DNA from: an uncultured Ellagibacter sp. | GTDB lineage: Bacteria > Actinomycetota > Coriobacteriia > Coriobacteriales > Eggerthellaceae | NCBI GenBank assembly: GCA_934654815.1 | Contig: CAKUGU010000003.1 | Coordinates: 1-64,000 of the forward strand | Length of the DNA stretch: 64,000 nt | Direction: 5' to 3' | In this document: positions 16,451 to 26,080 of the stretch, in pieces | Position numbering within the stretch: position 1 is the stretch's first letter | How the letters are laid out: each line of letters starts with the position of its first letter | Position numbers and translations under genes: made by a program | The notes under the pieces: generated by a model | Told to the model about the DNA's origin: nothing | Databases searched by the model: none | What the model saw: only the letters and a program-made list of their open reading frames with translations

Positions 16451-16562
16451 CGACACGTGACACACCTATCAGGGCGGAAGAAGGTGCACTTCAACCACCC
16501 GGAACGAACCGGCAATTTTTGTATGTCGATAGTGAAAAGAGGCCTGTTAACGTGCATTTTCA

Positions 16563-16591
16563 TTGCGCGCAAACAGCTAGAGTGATAGAAT
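16563..16591 (+). promoter_or_regulatory. Promoter of candidate small RNA
   Basis: -35 TTGCGC (16563-16568), 17-nt spacer, -10 TAGAAT (16586-16591). It points away from rep, with transcription expected from about 16598. Confidence 0.5.
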
Positions 16592-16597
16592 ACTCAT

Positions 16598-16665
16598 TGC
16601 GACGTGAGTGATTTCGATCACTTAACCAGACCCCTTCAGTTGGCGCTGAAGGGGTTCTTTTCTTT
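16598..16665 (+). ncRNA. Candidate small (antisense-type) RNA upstream of rep
   Basis: The predicted transcript of about 68 nt consists of two hairpins and no reading frame. The first has a 6-bp stem closed by a UUCG tetraloop (AGTGAT, TTCG, ATCACT at 16607-16622). The second is a 9-bp terminator stem (CCCCTTCAG at 16631-16639 pairing with 16646-16654) followed by a U-rich tract. The compact two-hairpin form near a plasmid-type rep gene resembles counter-transcribed replication-control RNAs, which would require the rep message to begin to the right of 16600. Confidence 0.45.
16631..16665 (+). terminator. Rho-independent terminator
   Basis: A perfect 9-bp GC-rich stem with loop TTGGCG followed by TTCTTTTCTTTT ends the candidate small RNA. 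Confidence 0.75.
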
Positions 16666-17103
16666 TATCGACCCGATAAAAGCATATTCAACTTAACGAC
16701 CAGAAGTATAACAAGAAACACCAAGATGTCTACCCTTATTTGTTATCAATTGTTGTAACTTACCTGATACTGAAAGGGCACGGGTGTTTTATAACAAGAA
16801 GATGAGGTGGGTAAGAGCCGCTCGCCGCGCGAAAGCGCATCCTGGAACTGCTTTTCTGAAATGAGTGCTGACCAGGCGAAACGACGTTGTTAGTCGAACT
16901 TTGTTGTTATTCACCAACCAAATTCGGTTCGAAAAGGAGGAAAGAGCTGGTCGCAGGGCGGCTTTTTCTGAGCTTGGAAGGGTACGTTCACAATTCCTCC
17001 ACATTTGAAATCATCACCATGTGGGGAATATCTTGCGCGGCGAGGGCTACAATGGGTAGGTTCGCGTTGCATCGCATGTACGTACCCGAGAAAGGACGCC
17101 GTC

Positions 17104-17637
17104 ATGGCCGACTACGATTTCGAGAGCCATATCACCGACATTCCCGACTACCCGGAAAAGGGCGTCGTGTTCAAGGATATCACCACGCTTCTGAAGGACC
17201 CCGAGGGGTTCGCCGCGACGATCGACGCAATCGCCGAGCACTACGCGGGCGCGGGCGTGACGAAGGTGGTGGGCGCCGAGGCGCGCGGCTTCATGATCGG
17301 CGCGCCGGTCGCGTACAAGCTCGGGGCCGGCTTCGTCCCCGCGCGCAAGCCGGGGAAGCTGCCGCGCGAAGTGCGCTCGGAGAGCTATGAGCTGGAATAC
17401 GGCACCGACGAGCTGCAGATGCACGTCGACGCGCTCGACGAAGGCGACGTCGTCCTCATCGTGGACGACTTGGTGGCGACGGGCGGCACGGCCATCGCGC
17501 AGGCGAAGCTCGTCGAGCAGTTCGGCGCGAAGCTCGCGGGCTTCGGCTTCCTCATGGAGCTCGACTTCCTGCATCCGTGCGAGGCGATCGCGAAGGAAAG
17601 CGATGCCGAGGTGTTCTCGCTCGTCCATGTGAAATAG
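17104..17637 (+). CDS. apt: Adenine phosphoribosyltransferase
   Basis: A 177-residue type I phosphoribosyltransferase that converts adenine plus PRPP to AMP (purine salvage, cytoplasm). The PRPP-binding motif VLIVDDLVATGGTA is at about residues 117-130, and the N-terminal region IPDYPEKGVVFKDITTLL is the hallmark of Apt. ATG 17104 follows AGAAAGGA. It stands alone and ends at a shared terminator with proC. Length and motifs are standard for the family. Confidence 0.96.
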   Translation: MADYDFESHITDIPDYPEKGVVFKDITTLLKDPEGFAATIDAIAEHYAGAGVTKVVGAEARGFMIGAPVAYKLGAGFVPARKPGKLPREVRSESYELEYGTDELQMHVDALDEGDVVLIVDDLVATGGTAIAQAKLVEQFGAKLAGFGFLMELDFLHPCEAIAKESDAEVFSLVHVK

Positions 17638-17684
17638 CGTTTCCTCGCCCGCGAAGCGATAAGGGCGGGCGAGCTCATACGACA

Positions 17685-17712
17685 AAAAAGGCCCTGGTGA
17701 CAGGGCCTTTTC
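17685..17712. terminator. Bidirectional terminator between apt and proC
   Basis: Stem GGCCCTG (17691-17697), loop GTGA, stem CAGGGCC, flanked by A6 on the left and T4 on the right. It can therefore stop both converging transcripts. Confidence 0.85.
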
Positions 17713-17762
17713 CATTTCGCTCGCGGAAACGAGCGCAATATCGAGCCGATTGAGGCGTGCGG

Positions 17763-18554
17763 CTAGGAAAGCGTCGCGTCGACCGCCTTGATCACGGCCG
17801 AGCGGAACCCGGCGTCCTCGAGCGCGGCGACGCCCTTGATGGTGGTGCCGCCGGGGCTGCACACGGCGTCCTTCATCGCGCCGGGATGCGTGCCTTCGGC
17901 GAGATGGAGTTCGGCGGTGCCGGCGAGCATCTGCGCGGCGAGGCGGTAGGCGGTCTGTCGGGGAAGGCCGTTCTTGACCGCGCCGTCGGCGAGCGCCTCG
18001 ATGAACATCGCCGCGAAGGCGGGGCCGCACCCGGCCACGGCGCTCGCACACGAAAGCAGGTTCCCCGCGACCGGCTCGATGAGCGCGATGGGGGAGAAGA
18101 GCGCTTCGAAAACGCCCCATTCCTCGGCGGAAAGCGAGTGAGTCTGCTCGTAGGCGATGACGCCCTTGCCGATGGCGATCGGCGTGTTCGGGATGGTGGA
18201 CAGATGGTGCGAACCCGCTCCGAGCAGGTTTTCGTAGAAGTCGAACAGAAGCCCGGCAGCGACGGAGACGACGGCCTTCCCCCGCAGCTCGGCGGCGCAT
18301 TCCGCAACGACGTCGGCGACGAGGTGCGGCTTGACCGCGATGACGACGATGTCGCTTGCTTGGGCGACCTCAGCAGGGGTGCGCAGCGCGCGGATGCCGA
18401 GCGGCTCGCAGCGCTTCTCGAGCGCGTCGAAGTGGGCGGCGCACGCGCAGATGCGGCTACCCTCCACCTGGGCGCACGTTACGAGCCCCTTCGCCATGGC
18501 GCCTGCCATGTTGCCGAATCCGATGAAGCCGATGCGTGCGGTTTGCGCGTCCAT
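17763..18554 (-). CDS. proC: Pyrroline-5-carboxylate reductase
   Basis: A 263-residue NAD(P)H-dependent enzyme performing the last step of proline synthesis. The Rossmann motif IGFIGFGNMAGAMAKG is near residues 8-23, IVVIAVKPH near 65-73, and the family signature with PNTPIAIGKGVIAY and the C-terminal SPGGTTIKGVAAL block is intact. ATG 18554 has GAAAGGGGC just upstream. It is transcribed divergently from the trp operon and converges on apt. Nothing unusual is seen. Confidence 0.95.
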   Translation of the reverse strand: MDAQTARIGFIGFGNMAGAMAKGLVTCAQVEGSRICACAAHFDALEKRCEPLGIRALRTPAEVAQASDIVVIAVKPHLVADVVAECAAELRGKAVVSVAAGLLFDFYENLLGAGSHHLSTIPNTPIAIGKGVIAYEQTHSLSAEEWGVFEALFSPIALIEPVAGNLLSCASAVAGCGPAFAAMFIEALADGAVKNGLPRQTAYRLAAQMLAGTAELHLAEGTHPGAMKDAVCSPGGTTIKGVAALEDAGFRSAVIKAVDATLS

Positions 18555-18668
18555 AATGCCCCTTTCGCTGGGAAAACGAGTTTTCGCCATTGTAGCGCAC
18601 GGCGCTCGTCGCGATGTCGCGTCAAAGCAGCGGCGTGAAAAGACCCGCGAGAAGCCGCGAAAAAACGT

Positions 18669-18697
18669 TTGACAGCGCGCGAGAAGACGGATAGTAT
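18669..18697 (+). promoter_or_regulatory. trp operon promoter
   Basis: Consensus -35 TTGACA (18669-18674), a 17-nt spacer and -10 TAGTAT (18692-18697). Transcription should begin near 18704, at the head of the T-box leader. Confidence 0.8.
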
Positions 18698-18703
18698 CCC
18701 AAA

Positions 18704-18999
18704 CCAAGCTCAACCAAACCGCTGAGGTGGAAGTCAAAGCAGCTGTGCACGCACAGAGAACCCGCGATGCTGAGAATCGGGTCGAACGCAGGTTGCCAAA
18801 TGGACCACTGAGGGCGCGGTGAACGGCGGCCGGGAAACCGGCTTCCCAGTATCCCGCGACGTGATGGCATACGTCAGTTGCCGGAAACGTGATGGCGTTT
18901 CGCAAAAGCGCACGGCGCAAGCCGTGAATCAAGGTGGCACCGCGGGCAACGAACAAGCTCGTCCTTGGCAACAACCGTTTGCCGAGGGCGGGCTTTTTT
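18704..18999 (+). promoter_or_regulatory. Tryptophan T-box riboswitch leader
   Basis: The leader shows the T-box core AAGGTGGCACCGCGG (18931-18945) directly ahead of a strong terminator. Upstream, a TGG triplet in CAAATGGACCACTG (18801-18803) sits where a specifier codon is expected and matches tRNA-Trp. Uncharged tRNA-Trp should bind both and prevent termination, turning on trpEGDCFBA. Stem I boundaries were judged by eye. T-box control of trp genes is well known, so the call is secure although the exact fold is not drawn here. Confidence 0.88.
18957..18999 (+). terminator. T-box attenuator terminator
   Basis: A 15-bp stem with a few G-U pairs (arms from 18957 and ending at 18993) is followed by T6. 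It is the off state of the riboswitch. Confidence 0.85.
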
Positions 19000-19055
19000 C
19001 ATGCACGTCCTCGGCGGCCGGCAGGATGCCGGCTGCGAAAAGGAGGAGGTGCCCC

Positions 19056-20570
19056 GTGTTCCCAACGCTTGGAGAGGTCCGCTCGTTCGCCGAGGAAGGG
19101 AAGTACCGGCGCGTCGCCGTGGTGAAGGAGCTTATCGCCGACAGGTTCACGCCGATCGAGGTCGTGCGCGCCATGCGCTCGGCGAGCCACCACTGCTTTC
19201 TGCTCGAAAGCGCCGAGCAGGACGGGCGGCAAGGACGCTATTCGTTTCTGGGCTTTCGCCCGACCATGGAAATCACCTGCCAGAACGGGATGCTGCGCAT
19301 CCGCCAGGGAGCGGACGGCGATAGCGCGCTCGTGGAGGAGCGCCAGGTGGAACACCCCGGCCCGGCCATCCGCGAGGTGCTCGCACGCTATAAATCGCCC
19401 CAGGTCAAGGGCATGCCGCCGCTCGCGGGCGGGCTCGTGGGGTACTTCTCCTACGACTACATCAAGTACGCTGAGCCGACGCTTCGCGCGGAGGGCGGCA
19501 CCGCGGGCACAGGCGAGGCCGCCCGCGACTTCCGCGACGTGGACCTTATGCTCTTCGACGAGATGATCGTGTTCGACCACCTGAAGCAGAAGGTGCTCGT
19601 GGTCGCCGGCGTGTCGCTTGACGACCCCGACGGGGTGGTCGCCGCCTACCGCCGCGCCGAGGCGAAGATCGACGCCGTGTGCTCGCTGCTCGATAGCGGC
19701 GCGAAGGCCTACTTCCCGCCGCTCCACCTGACAAGCCCGCTGCGCCCGCGGTTTTCGCGCGATGAGTACGCACGCATGGTCGAGCGCGCGAAGGGCTACA
19801 TCCGCGAGGGCGACATCTTCCAGGTGGTGCTGTCGAACCCGCAGAACGCGACCGCCGAGGGCAGCATGCTCGACGTGTACCGCGTGATGCGGACCCAAAA
19901 CCCCTCGCCCTACATGTTCTACTTCGCGAGCGACGACATCGAGATCGCGGGCGCCTCGCCCGAGACGCTTGCGCGGCTGGAGGACGGCACGGTGCGCACG
20001 TTCCCCCTCGCGGGGACGCGGCCGCGCGGGAAAGACGACGCGGCAGACCATGCGCTCGAAGCCGAGCTGCTCGCCGACGAGAAGGAGCTCGCCGAGCACA
20101 ACATGCTCGTCGACCTGGGGCGAAACGACCTCGGGAAAATCTGCGAGCTCGGCAGCGTCTCCGTCGACCGCTATCTCTCCATCCACCGGTTCTCGCACGT
20201 CATGCACATCGGGTCCGAGGTCTCGGGAAAGCTCGCCTGCGGCTTCGATGCGGTGGACGCGGTCGACGCGATCCTTCCCGCAGGCACGCTTTCGGGGGCG
20301 CCGAAGCTGCGAGCCTGCCAGATCATCGAGGAGCTCGAGGGGCAGAAGCGCGGCATCTACGGTGGGGCCGTGGGGTACCTCGACTTCGCGGGCAACCTCG
20401 ACACGTGCATCTCCATCAGGTTGGCGTACAAGAAGGGTGGCCAGGTCTGCGTGCAGTCGGGCGCGGGCATCGTCGCTGACAGCGATCCCGACTCCGAATA
20501 CGAGGAATGTCGCAACAAGGCGCGAGCCGTCGTGGCCGCGATCGAGCGCGCGGAAGGGGGTATCCGATGA
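19056..20570 (+). CDS. trpE: Anthranilate synthase component I
   Basis: A 504-residue enzyme that makes anthranilate from chorismate with ammonia supplied by TrpG. The tryptophan feedback motif LLES is near residue 50, and the catalytic block with AGASPETLARLEDGTV, FPLAGTRPRG and the PAGTLSGAPKLRA motif is intact. I chose GTG 19056 because AGGAGGAGG lies 6 nt upstream and 19056 is just after the T-box terminator; longer frames would run through the riboswitch. The stop overlaps the trpG start (ATGA). Confidence 0.96.
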   Translation: MFPTLGEVRSFAEEGKYRRVAVVKELIADRFTPIEVVRAMRSASHHCFLLESAEQDGRQGRYSFLGFRPTMEITCQNGMLRIRQGADGDSALVEERQVEHPGPAIREVLARYKSPQVKGMPPLAGGLVGYFSYDYIKYAEPTLRAEGGTAGTGEAARDFRDVDLMLFDEMIVFDHLKQKVLVVAGVSLDDPDGVVAAYRRAEAKIDAVCSLLDSGAKAYFPPLHLTSPLRPRFSRDEYARMVERAKGYIREGDIFQVVLSNPQNATAEGSMLDVYRVMRTQNPSPYMFYFASDDIEIAGASPETLARLEDGTVRTFPLAGTRPRGKDDAADHALEAELLADEKELAEHNMLVDLGRNDLGKICELGSVSVDRYLSIHRFSHVMHIGSEVSGKLACGFDAVDAVDAILPAGTLSGAPKLRACQIIEELEGQKRGIYGGAVGYLDFAGNLDTCISIRLAYKKGGQVCVQSGAGIVADSDPDSEYEECRNKARAVVAAIERAEGGIR

Positions 20571-21175
20571 TCCTCGTCATCGATAACTACGACAGCTTCG
20601 TCTACAACCTCTACCAGATGATGGGGGAGATCGATCCCGCAATCGAGGTCGTGCGAAACGACGCGGTCACGGTGGAAGGCATCGAGCGGCGTGCCCCGTC
20701 GGCGCTCGTGCTGTCGCCGGGGCCGGGTCGCCCGGCGGACGCGGGCGTGTGCGAAGGGGCGTGCCGCGTGTTCGCAGGTCGTATTCCCATCCTGGGGGTT
20801 TGCCTCGGCCACCAGGCGATATGCGAGGCGTTCGGCGGGCGCGTGGGGTATGCGAAAAAGCTCATGCACGGGAAGACCTCGCGCATTCGCCCGGAAGCGG
20901 GAAGCGCGCTTTTCGCCGGGATGCCCGAGGAGTTCGCGGTGGCGCGCTACCACTCGCTTGCGGCGATAGAAGGCGACCTGCCGGCATGCCTGCGCGTCAC
21001 GGCGCGCACCGCCGACGGCGAGGTGATGGCCATCGAGCATGCGGAACATCCGGTGTTCGGCGTGCAGTTCCACCCCGAGAGCGTCATGACGGAGCACGGC
21101 GCGAAGATTCTCGGGAACTTCATCGAGGTCGCGCGGTCATTCGAGAGCGAACATGAAGCGACGATTGAAAACTAA
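20567..21175 (+). CDS. trpG: Anthranilate synthase component II (glutamine amidotransferase)
   Basis: A 202-residue class I glutamine amidotransferase. The nucleophile elbow GVCLGHQAI places Cys79, and the His-Glu pair is in VQFHPES near residue 165. It hydrolyses glutamine and channels ammonia to TrpE. ATG 20567 overlaps the trpE stop, so the two subunits are translationally coupled. Length is normal. Confidence 0.96.
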   Translation: MILVIDNYDSFVYNLYQMMGEIDPAIEVVRNDAVTVEGIERRAPSALVLSPGPGRPADAGVCEGACRVFAGRIPILGVCLGHQAICEAFGGRVGYAKKLMHGKTSRIRPEAGSALFAGMPEEFAVARYHSLAAIEGDLPACLRVTARTADGEVMAIEHAEHPVFGVQFHPESVMTEHGAKILGNFIEVARSFESEHEATIEN

Positions 21176-21187
21176 GGAGACGAAGAA

Positions 21188-22261
21188 ATGATCCAGGAAG
21201 CAATCCACAAGATCGTCGACAAGCGCGACCTTGCCTACGACGAGGCGTACGCCACCATCGACGAGATCATGTCGGGAAGCACGACTCCCACGCAAACGGC
21301 GGCGTTTCTCGCCGCGCTCTCCACGAAGAGCACGAAGGCCGAGACCATCGATGAGATCGCCGGGTGCGCGGCGGCGATGCGCGACAAGGCGACGCGCGTC
21401 GATTACGCGGGCGACGTGCTCGAAATCGTGGGCACAGGCGGCGACGGCGCGCAGAGCTTCAACATCTCGACGACGGCTTCGATGGTGATCGCGGCCGGCG
21501 GCGTGAAGGTGGCTAAGCACGGAAACCGCGCCGCGTCGAGCAAGTCGGGCGCCGCGGACTGCCTGGAAGCGCTCGGCGTGAACATCGACCAATCGCCCGG
21601 GCTCGCCTGCAGGCTGCTCGACGAGGTGGGCATTTGCTTCCTCTTCGCGCAGAAGTACCACAGCGCGATGAAGCACGTGGGGCCGATCCGTAAGGAGCTC
21701 GGCATCCGCACGGTGTTCAATATCTTGGGGCCGCTCACGAACCCGGCGAACCCGGCGTTCATGGTGATGGGCGTGTACGACGGCTCGCTCGTGGAGCCGC
21801 TTGCGCGCGTGCTTACGAGCCTGAGAGTCAAGCGGGGCATGGTGGTGTTCGGCGAGTGCGTGCTCGACGAGCTCTCGACGGCGGGCCCGACGCGCGTGTG
21901 CGAGTTCGCCGCTGGCGAGGGGGAGGACGCTCTCCTCGCGGCGGGCGGCGTGCGCGAAGGCGCAGTGGTGTACCGTGCGTACACGATCTCGCCCGAGGAT
22001 TTCGGCATGAACGCGTGCGCTCGCGACGACTTGCGCGGGGGCGATGCGCAGGAGAACGCGACGACGACGAGGGGCATCCTTTCGGGTGAGATCGCAGGAT
22101 GCAAGCGCGACACCGTGGTGCTGAACGCCGCTGCGGGTTTGTACGTGGCGGGTGCGGTTGAGAGCCTTCGCGCCGGCGTCGAGCGGGCACGCGAGCTCAT
22201 CGACTCGGGGGCGGCATTGTCGAAGTTGGAAGCCTACGCGGCCGCAAGCTGCGCCGAGTAG
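21188..22261 (+). CDS. trpD: Anthranilate phosphoribosyltransferase
   Basis: A 357-residue type IV phosphoribosyltransferase joining PRPP and anthranilate. The glycine-rich PRPP motif [15 protein letters not shown] is near residues 81-95, and [21 protein letters not shown] follows, both diagnostic. ATG 21188 has AAGGAGACG upstream. It is the third gene of the trp operon. No truncation is visible. Confidence 0.96.
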   Translation: MIQEAIHKIVDKRDLAYDEAYATIDEIMSGSTTPTQTAAFLAALSTKSTKAETIDEIAGCAAAMRDKATRVDYAGDVLEIVGTGGDGAQSFNISTTASMVIAAGGVKVAKHGNRAASSKSGAADCLEALGVNIDQSPGLACRLLDEVGICFLFAQKYHSAMKHVGPIRKELGIRTVFNILGPLTNPANPAFMVMGVYDGSLVEPLARVLTSLRVKRGMVVFGECVLDELSTAGPTRVCEFAAGEGEDALLAAGGVREGAVVYRAYTISPEDFGMNACARDDLRGGDAQENATTTRGILSGEIAGCKRDTVVLNAAAGLYVAGAVESLRAGVERARELIDSGAALSKLEAYAAASCAE

Positions 22262-22289
22262 GGCGAGCGAGTTCGTGACGAGGGAAAAC

Positions 22290-23249
22290 GTGAACATTCT
22301 TGAGGAAATAGCCGAAAAGACGCGCGAGCGCGTGGCGGCCGAGAAAAAGGTGCGGTCGCTTGCGAGCGTGCGCCGCGCCGCCGAGGAGGCTCGCGCAGGG
22401 GAGTGCGCGACATGCGCAGCGGAGCTTTCTCCCGATGAGGGCGGGCCTGTGACCGAGGAGGAGCGCCGTGCGGCACGCGATGCGGCGCCGTGCGGGTTTC
22501 CCTTCGAGGTGGCGCTCGAGCGTGCGGGCGTGCAGTTCATCTGCGAGGTGAAGAAGGCCTCGCCTTCGAAGGGCATGATCGCGCCCGACATCGAGCCGCT
22601 CGCGGTGGCGCGCGAATACGAGCGTGCGGGCGCGGCAGCGATATCGTGTTTGACCGAGCCGTTCTGGTTTTTGGGGCGCGACGAGTACCTACAGGAAATC
22701 GTCGCGGGCGTCCGTATCCCGGTGCTGCGCAAGGACTTCGTGGTCGACGAGTACATGGTGTACGGCGCGAAGGCGCTCGGCGCGAGCGCGGTGCTGCTCA
22801 TCTGCGCGATCTTGGACGACGCGCAGCTTCGCGCGTATCGCGAGCTCGCCGACGAGCTGCATCTCTCCGCGCTTGTGGAGGCGCATACCGAGCACGAGGT
22901 CGAGCGCGCGCTTGCGGCGGGCGCGCGCGTGGTGGGCGTGAACAACCGCGATCTGAAGACGTTCTCCGTCGACATGGGGGCGTCCCGCAAGCTGCGCGAC
23001 CTGGTGCCGCCGGGCGTGCTGTTCGTGTCCGAAAGCGGGGTCAAGGGGGCAGACGACGTGGATGCGGCACGCGAGATGGGAGCCGACGCCGTGCTCGTGG
23101 GCGAGGCGCTCATGCGCGCCGGCGACAAGCGGGCGAAGCTCATCGAGCTTGCGGGCGACGCGCTTCCCGGCGGGCAGGGCGCTTCGGGCGGCGCGGTGCC
23201 CGGGAGCGTGGCCGGCTCGTTTGCGGGTGGGGGCGATGCGCCATGCTGA
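22290..23249 (+). CDS. trpC: Indole-3-glycerol phosphate synthase, with insertion and Gly-rich tail
   Basis: A 319-residue TIM-barrel enzyme, longer than the usual 250-270. The family blocks are present: FICEVKKASPSKGMI, the KDFVVDEYMVYGAKALGA loop, VGVNNRDLKTF and VSESGVKGADD. The extra length comes from an Ala/Glu-rich segment at about residues 30-65 and a glycine-rich C-terminus (GGQGASGGAVPGSVAGSF) that overlaps the start of trpF. The start is GTG 22290 with AGGGA ahead; GTG 22275 is an alternative. The insertion does not touch the catalytic loops. Confidence 0.93.
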   Translation: MNILEEIAEKTRERVAAEKKVRSLASVRRAAEEARAGECATCAAELSPDEGGPVTEEERRAARDAAPCGFPFEVALERAGVQFICEVKKASPSKGMIAPDIEPLAVAREYERAGAAAISCLTEPFWFLGRDEYLQEIVAGVRIPVLRKDFVVDEYMVYGAKALGASAVLLICAILDDAQLRAYRELADELHLSALVEAHTEHEVERALAAGARVVGVNNRDLKTFSVDMGASRKLRDLVPPGVLFVSESGVKGADDVDAAREMGADAVLVGEALMRAGDKRAKLIELAGDALPGGQGASGGAVPGSVAGSFAGGGDAPC

Positions 23250-23950
23250 TCAAGCTCTGCGGGCTTACGCGCGCGGCGGATGCGCAGGCGGCGAACGCGG
23301 CTGCGCCCGATTTCGCGGGATTCGTGATCGACGTGCCCGGCCGCAGGAGAAGCATCGACGCCGATGCGGTCGCCGCGCTCTCGCGCGGGCTTGACGAGGG
23401 CATCGTGCGGGTGGGCGTGTTCATGGACGAGCCGCCCGAGCGCATAGCGAGCTTGGTGGCGGCGCGTGCGATCGACGCGGTGCAGCTGCACGGGCGCGAG
23501 GACGAGGCGTATCTCGCAAGGCTGCGCGCGCTGCTGCGGGAACCCGGCGCGTTCACGGGTTCGGCGGCGGCTGCGCTGGATGGCGCCTTCGATGCGGGCG
23601 CGCGGCCGACCCGCGAGCGATGGCGCGGCCGCATCGTGCGCGCCTTCCGCGTGCGCGGTGCGGACGATGTGCGCGCGGCGCGCGAGACGTGCGCCGATGC
23701 GGTGCTGCTCGACGGCGGCGCGGGGGAGGGGAGGGCGTTCGACTGGGAGCTGCTCTCCGGCTTCCCCCGGCCGTTCTTCCTGGCGGGCGGGCTTTCCCCC
23801 GAGAACGTGGGCGAGGCTGTGCGCCGCGTGAGGGAGCTTTCAGGAAGCGCGCTTATCGGCGTCGACATGTCTTCCGGCGTGGAGACCGAACACGTTAAGG
23901 ACCCTGTGAAAATGGCGGCCGCGGTCGCCAAGGTTAGGAGCATTTCATGA
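23243..23950 (+). CDS. trpF: Phosphoribosylanthranilate isomerase
   Basis: A 235-residue TIM-barrel isomerase acting between TrpD and TrpC. It begins with the family signature [10 protein letters not shown] (catalytic Cys7) and has DAVQLHG near residue 75, VLLDGG near 155 with the general-acid Asp, and [15 protein letters not shown] near 175-190. It is slightly longer than typical because of an Ala/Arg-rich stretch around residues 95-125. Its start overlaps trpC by 7 nt and its stop overlaps trpB (ATGA). Confidence 0.94.
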   Translation: MLIKLCGLTRAADAQAANAAAPDFAGFVIDVPGRRRSIDADAVAALSRGLDEGIVRVGVFMDEPPERIASLVAARAIDAVQLHGREDEAYLARLRALLREPGAFTGSAAAALDGAFDAGARPTRERWRGRIVRAFRVRGADDVRAARETCADAVLLDGGAGEGRAFDWELLSGFPRPFFLAGGLSPENVGEAVRRVRELSGSALIGVDMSSGVETEHVKDPVKMAAAVAKVRSIS

Positions 23951-25146
23951 GCAATTCGCCAACATCCCGCGGGCGCTTCGGCGCCCACGGCGGGCAGTAC
24001 ATCCCCGAAACGCTGATGAACGCCGTGATCGAGCTCGAGGAGGCGTACGCCCATTACAAAAACGACCCTGAGTTCAACGCCGAACTCACCGACCTGCTCA
24101 ACAACTACGCTGGGCGTCCGAGCATGCTGTACTTCGCGCGCCGCATGACCGAGGACTTGGGCGGGGCGAAGATCTACCTCAAGCGCGAGGACTTGAACCA
24201 CACGGGCGCGCACAAGATCAACAACGTGCTCGGGCAGGCGCTGCTCGCCAAGAAGATGGGCAAGACCCGGCTCATCGCCGAGACGGGCGCGGGCCAGCAC
24301 GGCGTGGCGACCGCGACCGCGGCTGCGCTGCTCGACATGGAGTGCGTCGTGTTCATGGGCAAGGAAGACATCGAGCGCCAGGCGCTCAACGTGTACAAGA
24401 TGCGGCTTCTGGGTTCGGAAGTGCGCTCGGTCGATTCCGGCACGGGCACGCTGAAGGACGCGGTGAGCGAGACCTTCCGCGAATGGACGACGCGCATCGA
24501 CGACACGCATTACTGCCTGGGGTCGGTCATGGGACCGCACCCGTTCCCGACGATCGTGCGTGATTTCCAGGCGGTCATCTCGCGCGAGATCAAGGAGCAG
24601 GTGTACGCCGCGGAAGGGAAGCTGCCCGACGCGGTGGTGGCGTGCGTGGGCGGCGGGTCGAACGCGATCGGGGCGTTCTACCACTTCATCGACGAGCCGT
24701 CGGTGCGCCTGGTCGGGTGCGAAGCCGCAGGTCGCGGCGCCGACACGTTCGAGACCGCGGCGACGATATCGACGGGGCGCTTAGGCATCTTCCACGGCAT
24801 GAAGAGCTATTTCTGCCAGGACGAGTACGGCCAGATCGCGCCGGTGTACTCCATCTCGGCGGGGCTTGACTACCCCGGGATCGGACCCGAGCACGCGTGG
24901 CTGCATGACACGGGGCGCGCCGAGTACGTTCCCGTGACCGACGACGAGGCGGTCGATGCGTTCGAGTACCTAAGCCGTACCGAGGGTATCATCCCCGCCA
25001 TCGAGAGCGCGCATGCGGTGGCGTACGCGAAGAAGATGGCCCCTGAAATGGGGAAGGACCAGGTTCTGGTAATCAACATCTCGGGCCGCGGCGACAAGGA
25101 CTGCGCCGCGATCGCCCGCTATCGAGGGGAGGATCTCCATGAATAA
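23947..25146 (+). CDS. trpB: Tryptophan synthase beta chain
   Basis: A 399-residue PLP enzyme joining indole and serine. The lysine motif [11 protein letters not shown] places the PLP Lys near residue 87, the AETGAGQHG motif follows near 110, and the phosphate-binding [10 protein letters not shown] loop is near 232. The N-terminal [16 protein letters not shown] is typical of TrpB1, the form that pairs with TrpA. The start overlaps trpF and the end overlaps trpA by 8 nt. Confidence 0.97.
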   Translation: MSNSPTSRGRFGAHGGQYIPETLMNAVIELEEAYAHYKNDPEFNAELTDLLNNYAGRPSMLYFARRMTEDLGGAKIYLKREDLNHTGAHKINNVLGQALLAKKMGKTRLIAETGAGQHGVATATAAALLDMECVVFMGKEDIERQALNVYKMRLLGSEVRSVDSGTGTLKDAVSETFREWTTRIDDTHYCLGSVMGPHPFPTIVRDFQAVISREIKEQVYAAEGKLPDAVVACVGGGSNAIGAFYHFIDEPSVRLVGCEAAGRGADTFETAATISTGRLGIFHGMKSYFCQDEYGQIAPVYSISAGLDYPGIGPEHAWLHDTGRAEYVPVTDDEAVDAFEYLSRTEGIIPAIESAHAVAYAKKMAPEMGKDQVLVINISGRGDKDCAAIARYRGEDLHE

Positions 25147-25951
25147 CGAGACCACGGCCCGCACGGGCGCGGCGCGCATCGCCGCGGCGTTTGCGGGCGG
25201 CAAGAAGGCGTTCATCCCGTTCGTCACCTGCGGGGACCCCGACATCGAGACGACCGAGAAGCTGGTGCTGGCCATGGCGGAGGCCGGCGCGGGCGTGATC
25301 GAGCTCGGCATCCCGTTTTCCGATCCGACGGCGGAGGGGCCGGTCATCCAGGCGGCGAACCTGCGCGCGCTTTCGGGCGGCGTCACCACCGACGACGTGT
25401 TCGAGCTTGTGCGGAGGCTGCGCGAGAAGACGGACGCGCCGCTTGCCTTCATGACGTACGCGAACGTGGTGTACTCGTACGGGACCGAACGGTTCTGCGA
25501 TCGTATGGCGGAGGTGGGGGTCGATGCGCTCATCCTGCCCGATGTGCCCTTCGAGGAGAAGGCCGAGTTCGCGTTGCCGTGCCGCGGGCGGGGGCTGGCG
25601 CTGGTGTCGCTCATCGCGCCGACGTCGGCTGGGCGCGTGCGTGAGATCGCAGCGGATGCGGAGGGGTTCGTGTACTGCGTGAGCTCGCTCGGTGTGACGG
25701 GCGTGCGCTCGAGCATCGAGGGCGACGTCGCCGGGATGGTGAAGCTTGTGCGCGAGGCGAACCCAAAGGTGCCCTGCGCGGTGGGCTTCGGCATCTCGAC
25801 GCCTGATCAGGCCCGCAAGATGGCGGCCGTGTCGGACGGCGCGATCGTGGGCAGCGCGATCGTGAAGCTCGTGGCCGAACACGGGGCGGAAGCGGTGGAG
25901 CCCGTGGCCGCCTACGTGCGCGAGATGACAGATGCCGTGGCGGAGGCGTAA
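25139..25951 (+). CDS. trpA: Tryptophan synthase alpha chain
   Basis: A 270-residue TIM barrel that cleaves indole-3-glycerol phosphate. The catalytic glutamate is in [19 protein letters not shown] (about residues 50-68), the second acid in the PDVPFEEK loop, and the phosphate loop [12 protein letters not shown] is near 213. It is the last gene of the trp operon. No clear terminator was found directly after it. Confidence 0.96.
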   Translation: MNNETTARTGAARIAAAFAGGKKAFIPFVTCGDPDIETTEKLVLAMAEAGAGVIELGIPFSDPTAEGPVIQAANLRALSGGVTTDDVFELVRRLREKTDAPLAFMTYANVVYSYGTERFCDRMAEVGVDALILPDVPFEEKAEFALPCRGRGLALVSLIAPTSAGRVREIAADAEGFVYCVSSLGVTGVRSSIEGDVAGMVKLVREANPKVPCAVGFGISTPDQARKMAAVSDGAIVGSAIVKLVAEHGAEAVEPVAAYVREMTDAVAEA

Positions 25952-25984
25952 GGTGCAACGAGCGCGCGGGATGAAGCGAGTGCG

Positions 25985-26080
25985 TCCCGCGCGCTCCATG
26001 CCCGCAGGCGAACCCGTTGTAGTGCGGCTTCTCCATGAGCGTTGCTTGTTCGGCCGCGAGCTTCGAAGCCTCGCCGATGC
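25985..26080 (-). pseudogene. Fragment of a small conserved protein also present at 30400-30607
   Basis: On the minus strand this reads EQATLMEKPHYNGFACGHG, nearly the same as residues 19-37 of the intact gene at 30209-30607 (EQATLAKKPRYNGFACGHG). The DNA identity is also high over about 70 bp. The start and the end of the gene are missing here, so it is a remnant. Confidence 0.6.

Larger units (their letters stand above)
16451..17103. other. Intergenic region between rep and apt
   Basis: Contains the candidate small RNA with its terminator (16563-16665) and then about 440 bp without a supportable gene. The stretch 16670-16900 is clearly more AT-rich than the surrounding sequence, as expected for an origin or promoter region. 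No integrase gene or tRNA-derived attachment site was found that would delimit the module on this side. Confidence 0.45.

Noticed and set aside
11715-17103. An intact integrative element
   Set aside because: There is parAB and a rep gene, but no integrase, relaxase, transfer gene or visible attachment repeat; only a plasmid-like maintenance module can be supported.
21137-24684. Long minus-strand open frames of over 500 codons opposite trpD, trpC, trpF and trpB
   Set aside because: The plus-strand trp enzymes are unmistakable; the antisense frames are low-complexity Ser, Arg and Ala.
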